Shown piece after piece: positions 11,718-23,429 of a stretch of 64,000 nt of DNA. The notes beneath the pieces are model-generated. The model did no database searches, was not told the origin of the DNA, and saw only the letters and a program-made list of their open reading frames with translations. The stretch spans positions 16,453 to 80,452 of the forward strand of contig NW_025955136.1 of NCBI RefSeq assembly GCF_022376445.1, given 5' to 3'. The stretch's first letter is position 1. Each line of letters begins with the position of its first letter. The DNA is from Fomitopsis serialis (lineage: Eukaryota; Basidiomycota; Agaricomycetes; Polyporales; Fomitopsidaceae). The translations under genes and the position numbers were made by a program.

Positions 11718-13908
11718 TGCGGCGGCCTGCGCTCGAGCGGTCTCCCACCGAAGCGTGATCTTCTGTGAGCGCGATGTCAGGGAACCTTGTCAGCTGTTCG
11801 CAAATACGCATTCCGGCTCGACTGGCCCCTTTGCGGGATTGACTAAGTCGCGTATGTGACCTGCTGAACACGGTCACGTGCCCCTGATTCAGCAGCCTGT
11901 CGCAGGAAGACGAATTGCAACGACTCACTCAGCCCCTTCCTCGATCGTTCGTTGTCTCCGTGACTTCGCACGAGACAGCCCATAATCCATCCGGGCACCA
12001 TACGGGCGCCTTCCCGAGTGGCTGAAACCGGGTCTCCGAAAGGTCAGGTCGTAGCATACCATCTACGCAGCCAGCGGCCGGCGGCGTCGCGTTGCTGCCT
12101 GTCAGCGCATTGCTGAACTCTCTTTGGTGAACAATGATCCGTCAAAGTCGTAAAAAGGCCGCTGACACGCCTTGCCCACCTTGCACGCATGGGTGTGGCG
12201 GAGGCGATGCCGGACCTGGCAAACCCGTCAGTCGGCAGACCGGAACCAGTAAGAGGCATACAAAACTCACAATGGAGCAGGGGTCTTGATGGGCATAATG
12301 CATCAGTCTTCTCCAAGCTTCACAGAAGACGAACGGACCAGGACGGACATCGAGCAGTCAGATCGATCTCCATGCGCGGTTTCGCGTTCTCCCCGCCAAC
12401 CATCGTCCAGCTGACTGTCAGCGGGGTGCATAGCGGCCTAGTCCACCCGACTAGCACCACTATCCAAGAACTAGCCGGGTCCATGATGAGGACTGCACAG
12501 ATGGCATCGGCGCTTATGCGATCATGCGACCCATTCGGTGGGCATGTCCCTGGAGAGCCGGGACAAGTAGGATGCGCACAGCTTCATGGGAAAACCGCTG
12601 CAGAAGTGTCGAATAGAGAGTCCCCGCCACGTTCCATCGATAATAGCAGCATGCCTAGGAGCGACGGAACGGTGAGCGGCTAGGAGCTCGCGACGGCCCC
12701 CGCCAGGACCAGTCATGGTGCGTAATCTGCTATTGTTCAGCACGTCTCAGCCGCTCCGTATCGCGACATTCCCCGAAAGTAAGACATGTGAGGTTCCAGA
12801 TTGACCACAGTAAGCGGAGCAAGAAACTTCGTGCCAGGAAGGAGTCGGAGGCGCTGACGAGGTCGCAGTGGCACATCTCTTGGCTCCGTGCAGGTACGGG
12901 TCGGTACGGCAGATCTGTTGCCAGAAAAAGATGGAAAGTAGATACGGTGGGAACGAACGTCGCGCCCTGTGAAAGTGACGCGTCGAGCGAGGACGGGCTT
13001 CGACGGCATTTGGTCCGTAGTTGACGTGGATTCCAACCTCCGCAGCACCCAAGTACTCACAGTTGTCGGAACCGGAAGAGAGGTACGCCGTGTCGAACTG
13101 TCGGAACTGGGGATGAAGCGAACCTATGAAAGACGCATGTCATTGTCCTCTCACACGTACGCGTCGTTATACACGAGCTTCCGCGAGACGCCTTCTCATT
13201 GCACTGTCAGCAAGGCGGTAGAACAACGACCAACTACAATGAAACGATACTCACCAAACCGTGTCGTTGAGCGTCGACATAGCCGGGGAAAAGTAGAAGG
13301 CTAAAATAGATGGCGGTCCACACGGTAGCCAAAGGAAGCAACCGCGAGCTTCTCCTAGGTCGACCGTCTAAAGAAAGCCATGCCGTGAAACGACAGTGTA
13401 CTCTCTCGCGCCATTCCGGACACGCGTATGGCCTCGAGAATCTTCGCAAATGCCACCTAACTAGTTTATTCGACTTCCATCGCACACGCAGCGGCATGAT
13501 GCTGAATCACTGATACAGCGGCGTATGCAAAATGAGTCTACGCAGAGCATTCGAAATCAACTAGATACAGCTTACCATTCCGATATGCCATGCTTCCAGT
13601 GGCCAACACTTCGCTGAGACCTGTGAATATCACAAATCAAAGGAAGGCTCATGAGCAGTATGGATGTGATAGTCAAACACACCGTTGTGTGCCCACACGG
13701 CGACCGTGACGCTCAGCCAAAATATGCCATGCACGTGATCCAACTTTCAAGAAGATCGCCGCCACTGACATTGATCTTGGCAGTCTGGTAGCCTGTATAC
13801 GCTCTAAGCCTTCGTCCACGACCACCTCCTCTATCACTTAACATCTCTGCTAGTTTCCTGACTACTTAGGCTTGTCTCTGCCCTTATTTCTCAAACTCCT
13901 GCGACAAT
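11718..13908. other. Intergenic, no firm gene
   Basis: This lies between the divergent catalase and MTR4 genes. On the minus strand, 12740-13500 shows short frames with splice-like ends, including a hydrophobic segment ATVWTAIYFSLLLF and a possible start MSTLNDTVW near 13284. A small membrane-protein gene is conceivable, but the exons cannot be joined convincingly. The 60 bases before 13909 are pyrimidine-rich, as expected for the MTR4 leader. Confidence 0.4.
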
Positions 13909-16900
13909 ATGGATCTATTCGCATTTTTGGATGAGGCTGCTCCCGAAGATGTGCCTATGGACGTGCAGGCAGAGAACAGTACGGCCAATGGTCACTCGGA
14001 CAGGCGGAAACGCAAGGCAGAGTCTCCAGCACCGTCAAGATCCCCTACTCCAGTGGCTAGTTCGCAAGAAAGGGACGGAGCACCAGAGGAGGGTCCTCCC
14101 ACAAAGAGGCCGCGTGTAGCCTCGCCAAAACCCATGGTCGTGGACGAGGTCGAGATTGAAGCGAAGCGAGAAGTTGCTGCCAGCGCGGGCCTCACTGGGG
14201 GCGCAGAGGGTGGGCTGCGTCTTGAGCTTAAACATCAGGTGAGTCTGTTCGCGAAGACGAGCGTTCGGTTAGGGCTTGAGAACAGGCTGAGCCTCGTGTT
14301 GGCTTATTTCTGCCTGAAGTATGCAATGGTCTAGCCTGTTCGTCTTATCTGGCTCGCAGCCTGAACTCTTCGCCGAGGCGCTAGCCTCCACGGCTGTGCG
14401 CAGACACTGAGTACTGAGCACGTACACCTAGGTCCGGCACCAAGTCGCAGTCCCCCCTGGATACCCATACGTGCCAATAGCAAATCATGTCCCTCCAGCA
14501 AAACCGGTGCGGGAATACAAGTTCACACTGGATCCTTTCCAACAAGTCTCCGTCCACGCAATACAACGAAACGAGAGTGTATTGGTCTCTGCTCATACCA
14601 GTGCTGGAAAGACGGTCGTAGCGGAGTATGCTATCGCACAATGTCTTCAAAGCAAGCAGCGTGTCATCTACACGAGTCCCATCAAGGCTAGTAGTCACGT
14701 CCCTGTACCGTACCTTCACGTCCCAATGAAAATTTCTGTAGGCCCTGAGTAACCAGAAATACCGAGAAATGTTAGCTGAGTTCGGCGACGTCGGTCTGAT
14801 GACCGGGGACGTCACGATCAACCCTTCAGCGACATGTCTAGTGATGACAACCGAAGTACGTCCCTCCACTCGGATATCGTGTACTGTACTCATGCGAAAT
14901 GCAGATTCTACGTTCCATGCTGTACAGGGGCTCCGAAATCATGCGGGAAGTCGCATGGGTCATCTTGACGAAATCCATTATATGCGCGACAAGGAACGTG
15001 GCGTGGTCTGGGAGGAGACCATCATCCTTCTACCGCACACTGTACGCTACGTCTTCCTGTCCGCTACGATTCCGAACGCCATGCAGTTCGCGGAGTGGAT
15101 ATGCAAGTCGCACGAGCAGCCCTGTCACGTCGTGTACACCGACTTCCGACCGACGCCACTGCAACACTACCTGTTCCCTGCGGGCGGCGAGGGCATCTAC
15201 CTCGTAGTCAACGAGAAGAGCGAGTTCCGAGAGGACAATTTCAGCAAGGCTATGGGCATGCTACAGGAGAGGCAGGGCGATGACCCCGCGGACCCGAAGA
15301 GTGGGAAGGGTCGCAAGGGGAAGTCCAAGAAGGGTGGCGACAAAAAAGGTGAGAGACATCGCACCGCTGCCGGAAGTCTGCTAACGTCCCCCAGGCTCGT
15401 CGGACATCCAGAAAATCGTAAAGATGATCATGCTGAAGAACTACAACCCGGTCATCATCTTCGCCTTCAGCAAGCGCGAGTGCGAGGGCCTCGCGCTGAC
15501 CATGTCTAAGATGGAGTTCAACTCGACGGACGAGCAGGATCTTGTCACGAGCATCTTCAACAACGCGATTGACAACCTCGCGGAGGACGACCGCAAGCTC
15601 CCGCAAATATTGAACCTCTTGCCCCTTCTGAAACGCGGTATCGGCATTCACCACGGCGGGCTTCTCCCCATCTTGAAAGAGGTCATAGAAATTCTCTTCC
15701 AAGAGGGTCTCATCAAGGTCCTCTTCGCAACAGAAACGTTCTCCATCGGGCTCAATATGCCGGCTAAGACGGTCGTCTTCACCGCCGCACGTAAGTTCGA
15801 CGGGCGGGAGTTCCGCAACCTGTCGTCGGGCGAGTACATTCAGATGTCCGGGCGCGCCGGCCGTCGTGGCCTCGACGATCGCGGCGTGGTCATCATGATG
15901 TGCGACGAAAAGCTCGAGCCGAGCGCAACGAAGGAGATGATCAAGGGCGAGGCGGACCGGCTCGACTCCGCGTTCCACCTCGGCTACAACATGGTGCTCA
16001 ACCTGATGAAGGTGGAGGGTATCAGCCCCGAGTTCATGCTGGAGCGATGCTTCTTCCAGTTCCAGAGCAGCATGGGAGTGCCGCTGCTCGAAGACGGTTA
16101 GTGTCCCTACCAGCTACCGCGCGTGGCGATACGACTGCTGATATGTGCGTTCGATGACAGAACTTCGCCGCGAAGAAGAGCGGAAGCAGTCGATTGTAGT
16201 CGCTGACGAGGAGAGCGTTGCGGAGTATTACGAATACCGCCAGCAGCTGGATCAGATGGGCCAGGACTTCAGAGACGTCATCACGCACCCGAACTACAGC
16301 CTCCCGTTCTTCCAGCCCGGCCGCCTGGTGTGGATCAAGTATAAAGACCTCGACTTTGGCTGGGGCGCTATCGTCAACTATCAGAAGCGCCTGCCGCCGA
16401 AGGTTCGTGACCGCGTTGTCAGACCACCCTGTGCACGGCCGCCATGGCTAACGTTTGTCATACCAGAACGTGCCCGTTGCGGGATTGGATGATGTACCGC
16501 CGCACGAACAGTACATCCTGGATGTCGTTCTGAGATGCGCCGAGAGTTCGTCATTACCGAAGGACCGGAACATCACTGTTGCGACACCTGGCGGAGTGCA
16601 GCCATGTTCGAAGGGCCAGAAGGGCACCCCGCTCATTGTCCCTGTGTTCCTCTCGACAGTCAAGGCAGTCAGCCGCTTGCGTACCAACCTACCGAAGGAC
16701 CTACGCCCTCTCAATGCCCGTGAGACCGTGCAGAAAATCGTGCAGGAGGTTGAGCGCCGCTTCCCTGACGGTCCTACTCTGCTCGACCCCGTACAAGACA
16801 TGGAGATTAATGACGACAAGTTCAAGGCCCTCGTGAAGAAGATTGACCTCATGGAGAGCAAGCTAGTCTCGTCTCCTTTACACAAGGATCCGCGTCTCCC

Positions 16901-17719
16901 TGAGCTGTACACCGCGTACAAGCGCAAGCAGGAGTGTCAAACGAAGATTCGCGAGCTGAAGAAGCGGATACAGGCGACGAATGACGTGCTTCAGATGGAG
17001 GAGCTCAAGTGCAGAAAACGCGTGCTCAGGCGGTTAGGCTTCACGACGAGCGCCGACATCGTGGACATGAAGGGACGAGTTGCGTGCGAGATCAGCACAG
17101 GCGATGAGCTCCTATTGACAGAGCTGATCTTCAACGGCGTCTTCAACCCGCTGAGTCCGGAACAATGCGCAGGGCTCCTGAGTTGCTTCGTATTCACGGA
17201 GAAGGTGTGTCCACCTCACCGTTCAGGCACTTCTTTGCGGAAGTAATGTGAACAACGACGAGCAGAGCGAACAAGTCACCAAGCTGAAAGAGGAACTTGC
17301 TGCCCCTCTGCGCGTCATGCAAGAGATTGCACGGCGGATCGCCAAGGTGTCAAAAGAGTCCAAATTGCCGATCAACGAAGACGACTACGTGAAGTCGTTC
17401 AAAGTCGAACTCATGGACGCAGTTGTGCAATGGTGCCGCGGTGCATCATTCGCAGATATCTGCAAGGTCCGTCCTTCCGCTCCTTCCATGCCTCTTGTTG
17501 TACCTGTCGGATCTGACGCTCTGCCTTGTGGTGCAGCTCACGGACCAGTTCGAAGGATCGCTCATCCGTGTATTCCGCCGTCTCCAGGAGCTTATCCGGC
17601 AGATGGCCCAGGCGGCGAAGGTCATTGGGAACAGCGAACTGCAAGAAAAGTTCGAGAAGGCGAGCGAGATGCTCGAAAGGCCGAACTCCGTCATCTTCTG
17701 CTCGTCCCTGTATCTCTAG
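13909..17719 (+). CDS. MTR4: MTR4/DOB1 exosome RNA helicase
   Basis: Ski2-like DExH helicase of the nuclear exosome and TRAMP complex, which unwinds RNA for 3' processing and decay. Order: acidic/basic N-tail with KRKAESP, Walker [29 protein letters not shown] box, SATIPNA, then the second RecA lobe with [34 protein letters not shown] and [10 protein letters not shown]. The arch/KOW insertion contains [14 protein letters not shown] and the C-terminal helical bundle ends [13 protein letters not shown]. Eight introns place cleanly (14239-14431, 14687-14741, 14856-14904, 15349-15394, 16097-16160, 16403-16466, 17205-17265, 17467-17536). The second has GC-AG ends. One base is missing at 14965-14966, directly before GAC of the DEIH box. 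With it, coding length is exactly 1070 codons. Essential in yeast, so loss is unlikely to be real. Confidence 0.95.
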
Positions 17720-17917
17720 AAGCTCAAGAAGCTTCCGTCATGACTCATCGTCGGTCTGCATGTTTTCGTAGAGCTACATTGGATGTGTTTGTCATTTGCA
17801 GTATTCTTTACCACAGTACAGCCCGTGTACGCCTGTTCACATGCCCAGTTGCAGAGTTATATGTAGCGTAACAGGATTGCTTCATGCCGATGTCCTTTAG
17901 TCCAATCTGCCGCACGT
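17720..17917. other. Short convergent 3' spacer
   Basis: About 200 bases separate the 3' ends of MTR4 (+) and the chitinase (-). No terminator-like motif stands out beyond A/T-rich patches near 17800. Confidence 0.5.
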
Positions 17918-19796
17918 CTAGCACGCACCCTCATCCACCCAGACACCAGCTGTATTGATTTCCTGTCAGCTTCGCTGTTTCACTCGACATTTCGAATCAA
18001 CGCACCTGAGCCGCCCGGGGTATCGCCGTTGGTCCACCACTGTGCTGACCAGAGATCGCCGTTGTACGTAACATCGTCTCCTGCGTGTACGTCGCAGACG
18101 CCTCCATGCGCTGCCTGCTGCACGCCTACTGTACCAGTGTCGTCGGGCTGCTCGTGCTCGAGACTGTTGTGCTAGCAGTGGCTGTGCTGGACGCGGTCGC
18201 CGTGGACGAGGCCCCACTCATGTTATCCGCGATGTTCGTCCACTCACTGTCGGAGTAGCTGCACGATACAATGTCAGCGAGGAATTCGCCAGAAAGTACC
18301 ACAACGAGAAACGCACTCGATGTGGTTCTGCGTCTGGTCGAGGCCTCCATACACCTGGCTCGTAGTGTATACGAGCGAGTCCGAGCCGGTCTTGTCCGTG
18401 CTGAGGTCCCAGAACATGGAACCCGCGAGGCCATTGCTGATGACGTATTGCGCCTTCGCCTTCGCGATATCTGGCGTATCGTAGCTGACAAACTCTCCCT
18501 TGGAGGAGTCATACGAGTACGACGCGACCGACGTGTAGTTATTGTACACGGATGCACCCGAGAGAGGGAGCGTGTCGTAAGAGTAGATGCCCGCTTGGAT
18601 CGTACCCGGCCCCACTCCGTTGTAGGGCGCGCCGAGACCGGTCGTGTTCTCAAACGCACGGCCGTACAGCGGAATGCCTATTCGATGTGAGCTCAGATTG
18701 TTAAGACTAGCATGACGCCGCGCACCCATGGTTATCTTGCTCGCGGTCGCGCCCTGCGAGAGGTACCACTTGATGGCGATGTCCGTACTGACATTTGTGA
18801 GCGAGGCATCGTAAATGTTTGCCTGGTTCGCAGTGATATTGAGCCACGATCCAGCGTAATCGTACGCCATGATATTCCAATACGTGATTGCTGCGTCCAT
18901 CGTGGGCACGTCCAAGTACTGGTAGTTGGGCTCCCCCGCGGGTGACGCGACCTACACCATCTCAGCACTTTCAGAGTGAGCGAACGAGCAATAGACGCAC
19001 AGTGATCTGATAGGGCGTGCTATCGCCCTTCCTCTGAGCGAGCGCATCGAACGCCGTGCGGAGCCCGTGAGCAAGCTGGCGAAGCCTGAGGCAAGCTCAG
19101 GCGTATTCGGATACTCAAAGTCGATATCGAGCCCATCGAGCCCGAAGTTCTCGATGTACGACGTCGCGGAAGAGACGAAGGCCGAGCGGAGCGAAGAGTT
19201 CGTGACGAAGCTGAAGTGGCCGTCCTGCGAATATGTCCAGCCGCCGACGGAGAGGAGCACCTTGAGGTTCCGGTTCGCGAGCTTTAGCAGATACATCTGC
19301 GGATGCACAAGTGTAAGTTGACGTGGATTTCGCACAGACCGGGACACACCTGCTTCAAGCACCCATACAGGTTGTTCCCAGACTCATCCCACGAGTCACC
19401 GGGGTAGTGCTTCTGCTCGTCCGCGTACGAGTCCGTGAGCGCGATCTCGCCCGTGGTGGGAGACACGTCCGCGAACGCGTACATGATGTGCGTCAGGTCG
19501 CTCGGCGTGATGTTCGTTGGCTGGAAGTTCGCGCCGTAGATGCCCCTACGCCCACCGCAACCGCGTCAGTCACACGATCGACGGGGTGTGCATGGGCACG
19601 CACCAGTTGGTGAAGTACGCGGCTTGCACGTATCCGCCGTCCGCGCGCTTGCTGATCGTCTGTGGCTCCGGGTCGCCCATCGCGTACTCCCGCGGCGGGG
19701 ACATGTAGTCCCCGGGCGCTGCATCACCTGCGTCGCCCCTGCACACCAGAGGGCGCCGAGTGCGAACAGCGTGGACAAGAGTGTAGAGCGTGCCAT
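17918..19796 (-). CDS. Secreted GH18 chitinase with CBM5/12
   Basis: Class III/V-type endochitinase that hydrolyses beta-1,4-GlcNAc in cell walls. Signal peptide MARSTLLSTLFALGALWCAG, then a 67-nt intron (GTGATG...CACAG) joins ATQ to TISKR, giving a Kex2 KR site before ADGGYVQAAYFTNW. The GH18 core has KVLLSVGGWTYS and the catalytic signature DGLDIDFEYP with its Glu, then MAYDYAG and FWDLSTDK. An S/T linker leads to a CBM5/12 chitin-binding module, seen as GDDVTYNGDLWSAQWW and, after a further intron, GVWVDEGAC and stop at 17918. Two single-base losses break the frame: CCC at 19064-19066 and CC at 18134-18135 (plus strand). The second creates the early stop at 18126 that would hide the CBM. 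The intact module argues these are sequence errors or very recent. Confidence 0.88.
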
Positions 19797-19909
19797 GGCA
19801 AGCGAGAACCGAGGGGTCGGAGGCGGGATGGCAGCGTCCGGGCCTGGTGAAGTCCCCCGATGTCGAGCGCGAGCACGGGCGTCCAGGCGGGGCGAGCGGG
19901 TTCCCCGGG

Positions 19910-19917
19910 CTTATAAG
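19910..19917 (-). promoter_or_regulatory. Candidate TATA box of the chitinase gene
   Basis: CTTATAAG, itself palindromic, stands in a GC-rich region 114 nt upstream of the chitinase ATG. Confidence 0.45.
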
Positions 19918-20010
19918 CTCGCCCGGGGCGTGCTTGTAGAATCCATGCGCGGACGTGTGCCGCAAGCTTCGTGTGCTTCGCCGTGTGCTTCTCGAGCGGA
20001 CGTGCACCCG

Positions 20011-20040
20011 ACCACCCGGTCGCTACCCGTACCGGGTGGT
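20011..20040. promoter_or_regulatory. Perfect 10-bp inverted repeat, ACCACCCGGT
   Basis: ACCACCCGGT and its exact complement ACCGGGTGGT are separated by 10 bases, so half-sites are about two helical turns apart. It lies about 215 nt upstream of the chitinase start and could be a dimeric regulator site. Extra ACCCG copies flank it. No factor can be named. Confidence 0.4.
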
Positions 20041-21779
20041 GAGCTAGGCATGCCACCAGAGATTGCCCGACTAGTCCAGGGCAGCAATACTGAACGGTAC
20101 GGACGAATATAGGTCCATGCGATCCCCGAGCGTCTTGGCAGTCACAATAGGATATAGCATGCGAGCGCAGTCACGGCAGGGCGACGGATGGGAATAGGTG
20201 GACGAGGGATCCGGAGACCTCGCGGAGCGATGATTGTCGCGCAGTCTCTGCGTGGTACTGCTGCCTGGACGCTATCTAACGTGGCTGAACGAGTAGTACG
20301 GCCTGCGTTGGTGTCTATCAGATGGTCAACAGCAAGATAAGCTAGCTGCAAGACTGCATACTTACGTGCCGAGCAGTCAGAAGCACCGAGGGAGAACACG
20401 CCCGGGACACTGATAAGCACGGAAGGTGCCCGCGAGGGTGATGGGCAGTATAAAACTGGCATGCGTGGGGGTAGTAACCAGCGGGCGGACCGCATACCTG
20501 GGAAGATAGCACGGTTGTGATCAGTATATCGAGCTTCCTCGTTCAGTCTACTGACACGGCAATGCACTTAAGCTCGCCTACGCCAGTTTAGCACGGCGTC
20601 CACATATCTATCAGTAGTCTCACCGACAGTGATCCACCAACCAGTCGCCCTTGTTCTTGTAGGCGGGGCGTACGCGAGCAATGAATTGACCACAGGCGAG
20701 CCTATGGCCACTTTCAGACAACTGCATGGTCTTCTAGGGCTGCATGCGGGCTTTGTGACACCAGCATGCTACTGGCATTTGATTAATTACTCACCTGGCG
20801 TGCTCAAGTGGTCTTCGTTCTCCTGGGCCGCGAGACCAATCAACAACCCGCCTGTCTGAGCAGCATGGATCGTGAGCGTACGACATCGAATGCATAGAAC
20901 AAAGGCAGTTCACACCATAAAAGGGCACCTCTTCTCGCCGCGCAACGACCGTGTGGTCGCTGCGATAAGTTGAGCTCGTGTGATCAACGTGATAGATTCT
21001 TGACTCGGAGTCGCCGCAAGGCACTACGTTGTTGGCGATCCGAATGGAGTCCTCGAACATCCACACTCTGCAACGGCAGGACCACGAAGATTATCAAAGA
21101 GAACGAGTGCATATCGTAGGACAAGAGACTGGACGCTATGAAGCCAGATGCCAGCTGTGGCAAAGACGCGTGAGGTAGCTTTGGGCGCTCGTCAAGGTTG
21201 TCGCCTCCAAGAAGCGCCGTGCCGCACATGTATCGTTCGAACTGAACGTGAACACTCTGAATGCACTGATATTCTTGAAGAATGTACATACGTTACGAAA
21301 CAAGAGACTCATCTGGATCTCTCGTTGTCGGGGAAGGCGTATCGGAGAGCAGACCGTACACAAAGGTGTTACGCGTAGCGACCCGGAGGTGGTCGACAGA
21401 GTCGTTTTCATATCGCCAAATCCCCCGCATAGAGAGCACATCAACCTTCAAGCTCCAATGGAGGGAACAGTAGCTGTACGTCATTGGTCGGACATAAGTG
21501 CTTGCGTGTAGGACGTCGATTTGGGCACTGTAGCAGAGTCATTAGGCGCACTCAAATATCGCAACACTTACCGCAATACGTGACAAAAAGACTGGAGCAA
21601 AAACTCACCATAATGTTGTTAAGTTCGTCTGGCAGTACCTGGCAGTGGATTGTAATCGAACAATGAGGGCGATGGATCGTATTCGGACATGGAATAGACC
21701 ATGAGGAAGCGTAGCATGCGATTGCGGTCATAGTCATAATATGCGATACAAGGCGTAAACGGACAGAGACGGAGAGAAA
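20041..21779. other. Intergenic, no supportable gene
   Basis: Frames are short and lack recognisable domains. A TATAAAA near 20450 stands alone without an obvious downstream gene. Confidence 0.5.
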
Positions 21780-22394
21780 TCATACGACAGTACCCGCGTT
21801 CGACGCAATACGCGGCCATAGATCCGCCTGGGCACAACGGTTAGAACTCATCGCAGCATCAGAGCTGAGCAACGCACGCATTCTTTTGCTACAGGGCCAG
21901 TGATGGCCGACCCTTCATCTCACCCTTGGGATTGACAATCACACCAGCGTTGTCCTACGAGCGAAGTTAGCATACGAATGGGGGACGACCCGCCAGCGTA
22001 CCTCGAAGTAGAGACGAGACCCTCTCGCCGCGCCACGACTTGCGCTGCCGGATAACACAATGGGCATCGCTAAGGACAAGAACCCATTATCCCAGTTCAG
22101 CGTTCCAGAAGTAAGACGTACTCTTCTTCCTGAGTCGGGCTTTCCCTTCTTCACCGACGCAACAACCATGTCGCCCACACCTGCATCCGGGAGACGGTTA
22201 AGGTGCGAGCCCGTCCCGTACGCCTCAATCAAGAAGAGCGACTTCGCGCCGCTATTGTCGGCGCAGTTGAGGACCGCGCCCGTCGGGAGACCGAGGGTCA
22301 GACGGAACTTGTTGCCAGATGCACCCGCACCTGTACGCGATGAGTACGCCAATATACGAGCAATTGTGCTAGCGAACATACCACGCTTGGACAT
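21780..22394 (-). CDS. RPL23: 60S ribosomal protein uL14 (RPL23)
   Basis: Universal ribosomal protein uL14 of the large subunit, at the bridge to the small subunit. Exon 1 is MSKRG, spliced to [16 protein letters not shown], then [61 protein letters not shown] and, after a last intron, [15 protein letters not shown] with stop TGA at 21780. Intron positions and all residues between breaks match the family, but four separate single-base losses interrupt it: near 21909 (before TCGGCC on the minus strand), 22012, 22030 and 22134. Each is explained by shrinkage of a two-base run or a similar loss. No nonsense or odd substitutions accompany them, which is unlike an aged pseudogene. Either this is consensus error in the real gene or a very young retro-independent copy. 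Confidence 0.88.
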
Positions 22395-23429
22395 TTTGCT
22401 GGATGATTTGAGGACGGAGGCGGACTGCTGGCGGACTGGCTCGGTTGTGAGTATCTGCAACGGTTGTGGCAAGGTTTCGTGCCGACACGTGCCGAAGGCT
22501 CCTGTATAGTTGTTCGGTACTTGCCGGTGGCAGCATCGCCCGCAGTGGCACCCTACCCTAGGGTTTATCACTTCCTTCTGAAACTACAGTTCTCAAATGC
22601 GCTGGCTGTTTTCGTGGTCAAATTGCCGTACGGTTCCTGAGCGTCCTACGAATATTCGCCCCGACAAGCTTGCGTTGTGCGTGCGCAGTCCGCGATCTGC
22701 ACCTTTACGCTGGATGCGACGAGGGACAAATGTGAACATGGAAATAATATCCGTCACCACGCATTCACGGCACAGTCTGGCAACAAACAACATTGACAGG
22801 ATCAACAAGCCTACGCAACGATATGCATAGGTTGCGCTTCTGCAGTGTGCGACATTGAAGAAACATGATCAACTAATTCACGATGCAATAATACGTCGGA
22901 CCCCACAATCGTACCGGGCACTGACGCGAATGCTTTCTCTTTCTCTTTTGGAAGAGCTCCTGCTTGCGTTTCGGAGCCTTCACGACCCTATTGGCGATTA
23001 GTTGAGATGGTCGCCCTGAATACAACTGCACAACGCTGTAGGTTCATCGTTCGCTGTCCGCACGCCCCTCGGTGTGTTACTATAAGTAATTTGACGTTGT
23101 CCCTCAGGCCTCAACGTTCAACGGTTCATTTCATGGTGCGTTCCTCGATGTATTCACTGCTACATTTTACCGAATGATCAGTTAAACTCCAGTCATCGGT
23201 CAACATCCGACCAAGGGTACGCGATGTATTGTTGGTGTGCTGACATGCCTTCGCGCGCGTAGCGGCGAGGACCATTCGTTCTCCTGACAACAGGCGCTCC
23301 TACGGCAAATACACCTCTACATAGTACCAATGATTGGACATACGTGCTCTCGCGGTTTACGAGCACCGATGCAAGGACGTGTCTTGCTCGAGATCCGGCG
23401 ACATGCACGCATCTGCATCCATGTTAATT
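22395..23429. other. Intergenic, no supportable gene
   Basis: This holds the upstream region of RPL23 and the approach to the right duplication arm. No gene-like frame is seen. Confidence 0.5.

Noticed and set aside
19700..19796. A frameshift between the chitinase signal peptide and mature domain
   Set aside because: A 67-nt GT-AG intron joins ATQ to TISKRADGGYV in frame, so no indel is needed.
21780..22394. RPL23 as a processed or decayed pseudogene
   Set aside because: Introns are retained with good splice sites and residues between the four one-base gaps are all family-like, so decay is not the simplest reading.
22060..22509. 149-codon ORF on the plus strand
   Set aside because: Antisense shadow of RPL23; the minus strand has unmistakable uL14 sequence.
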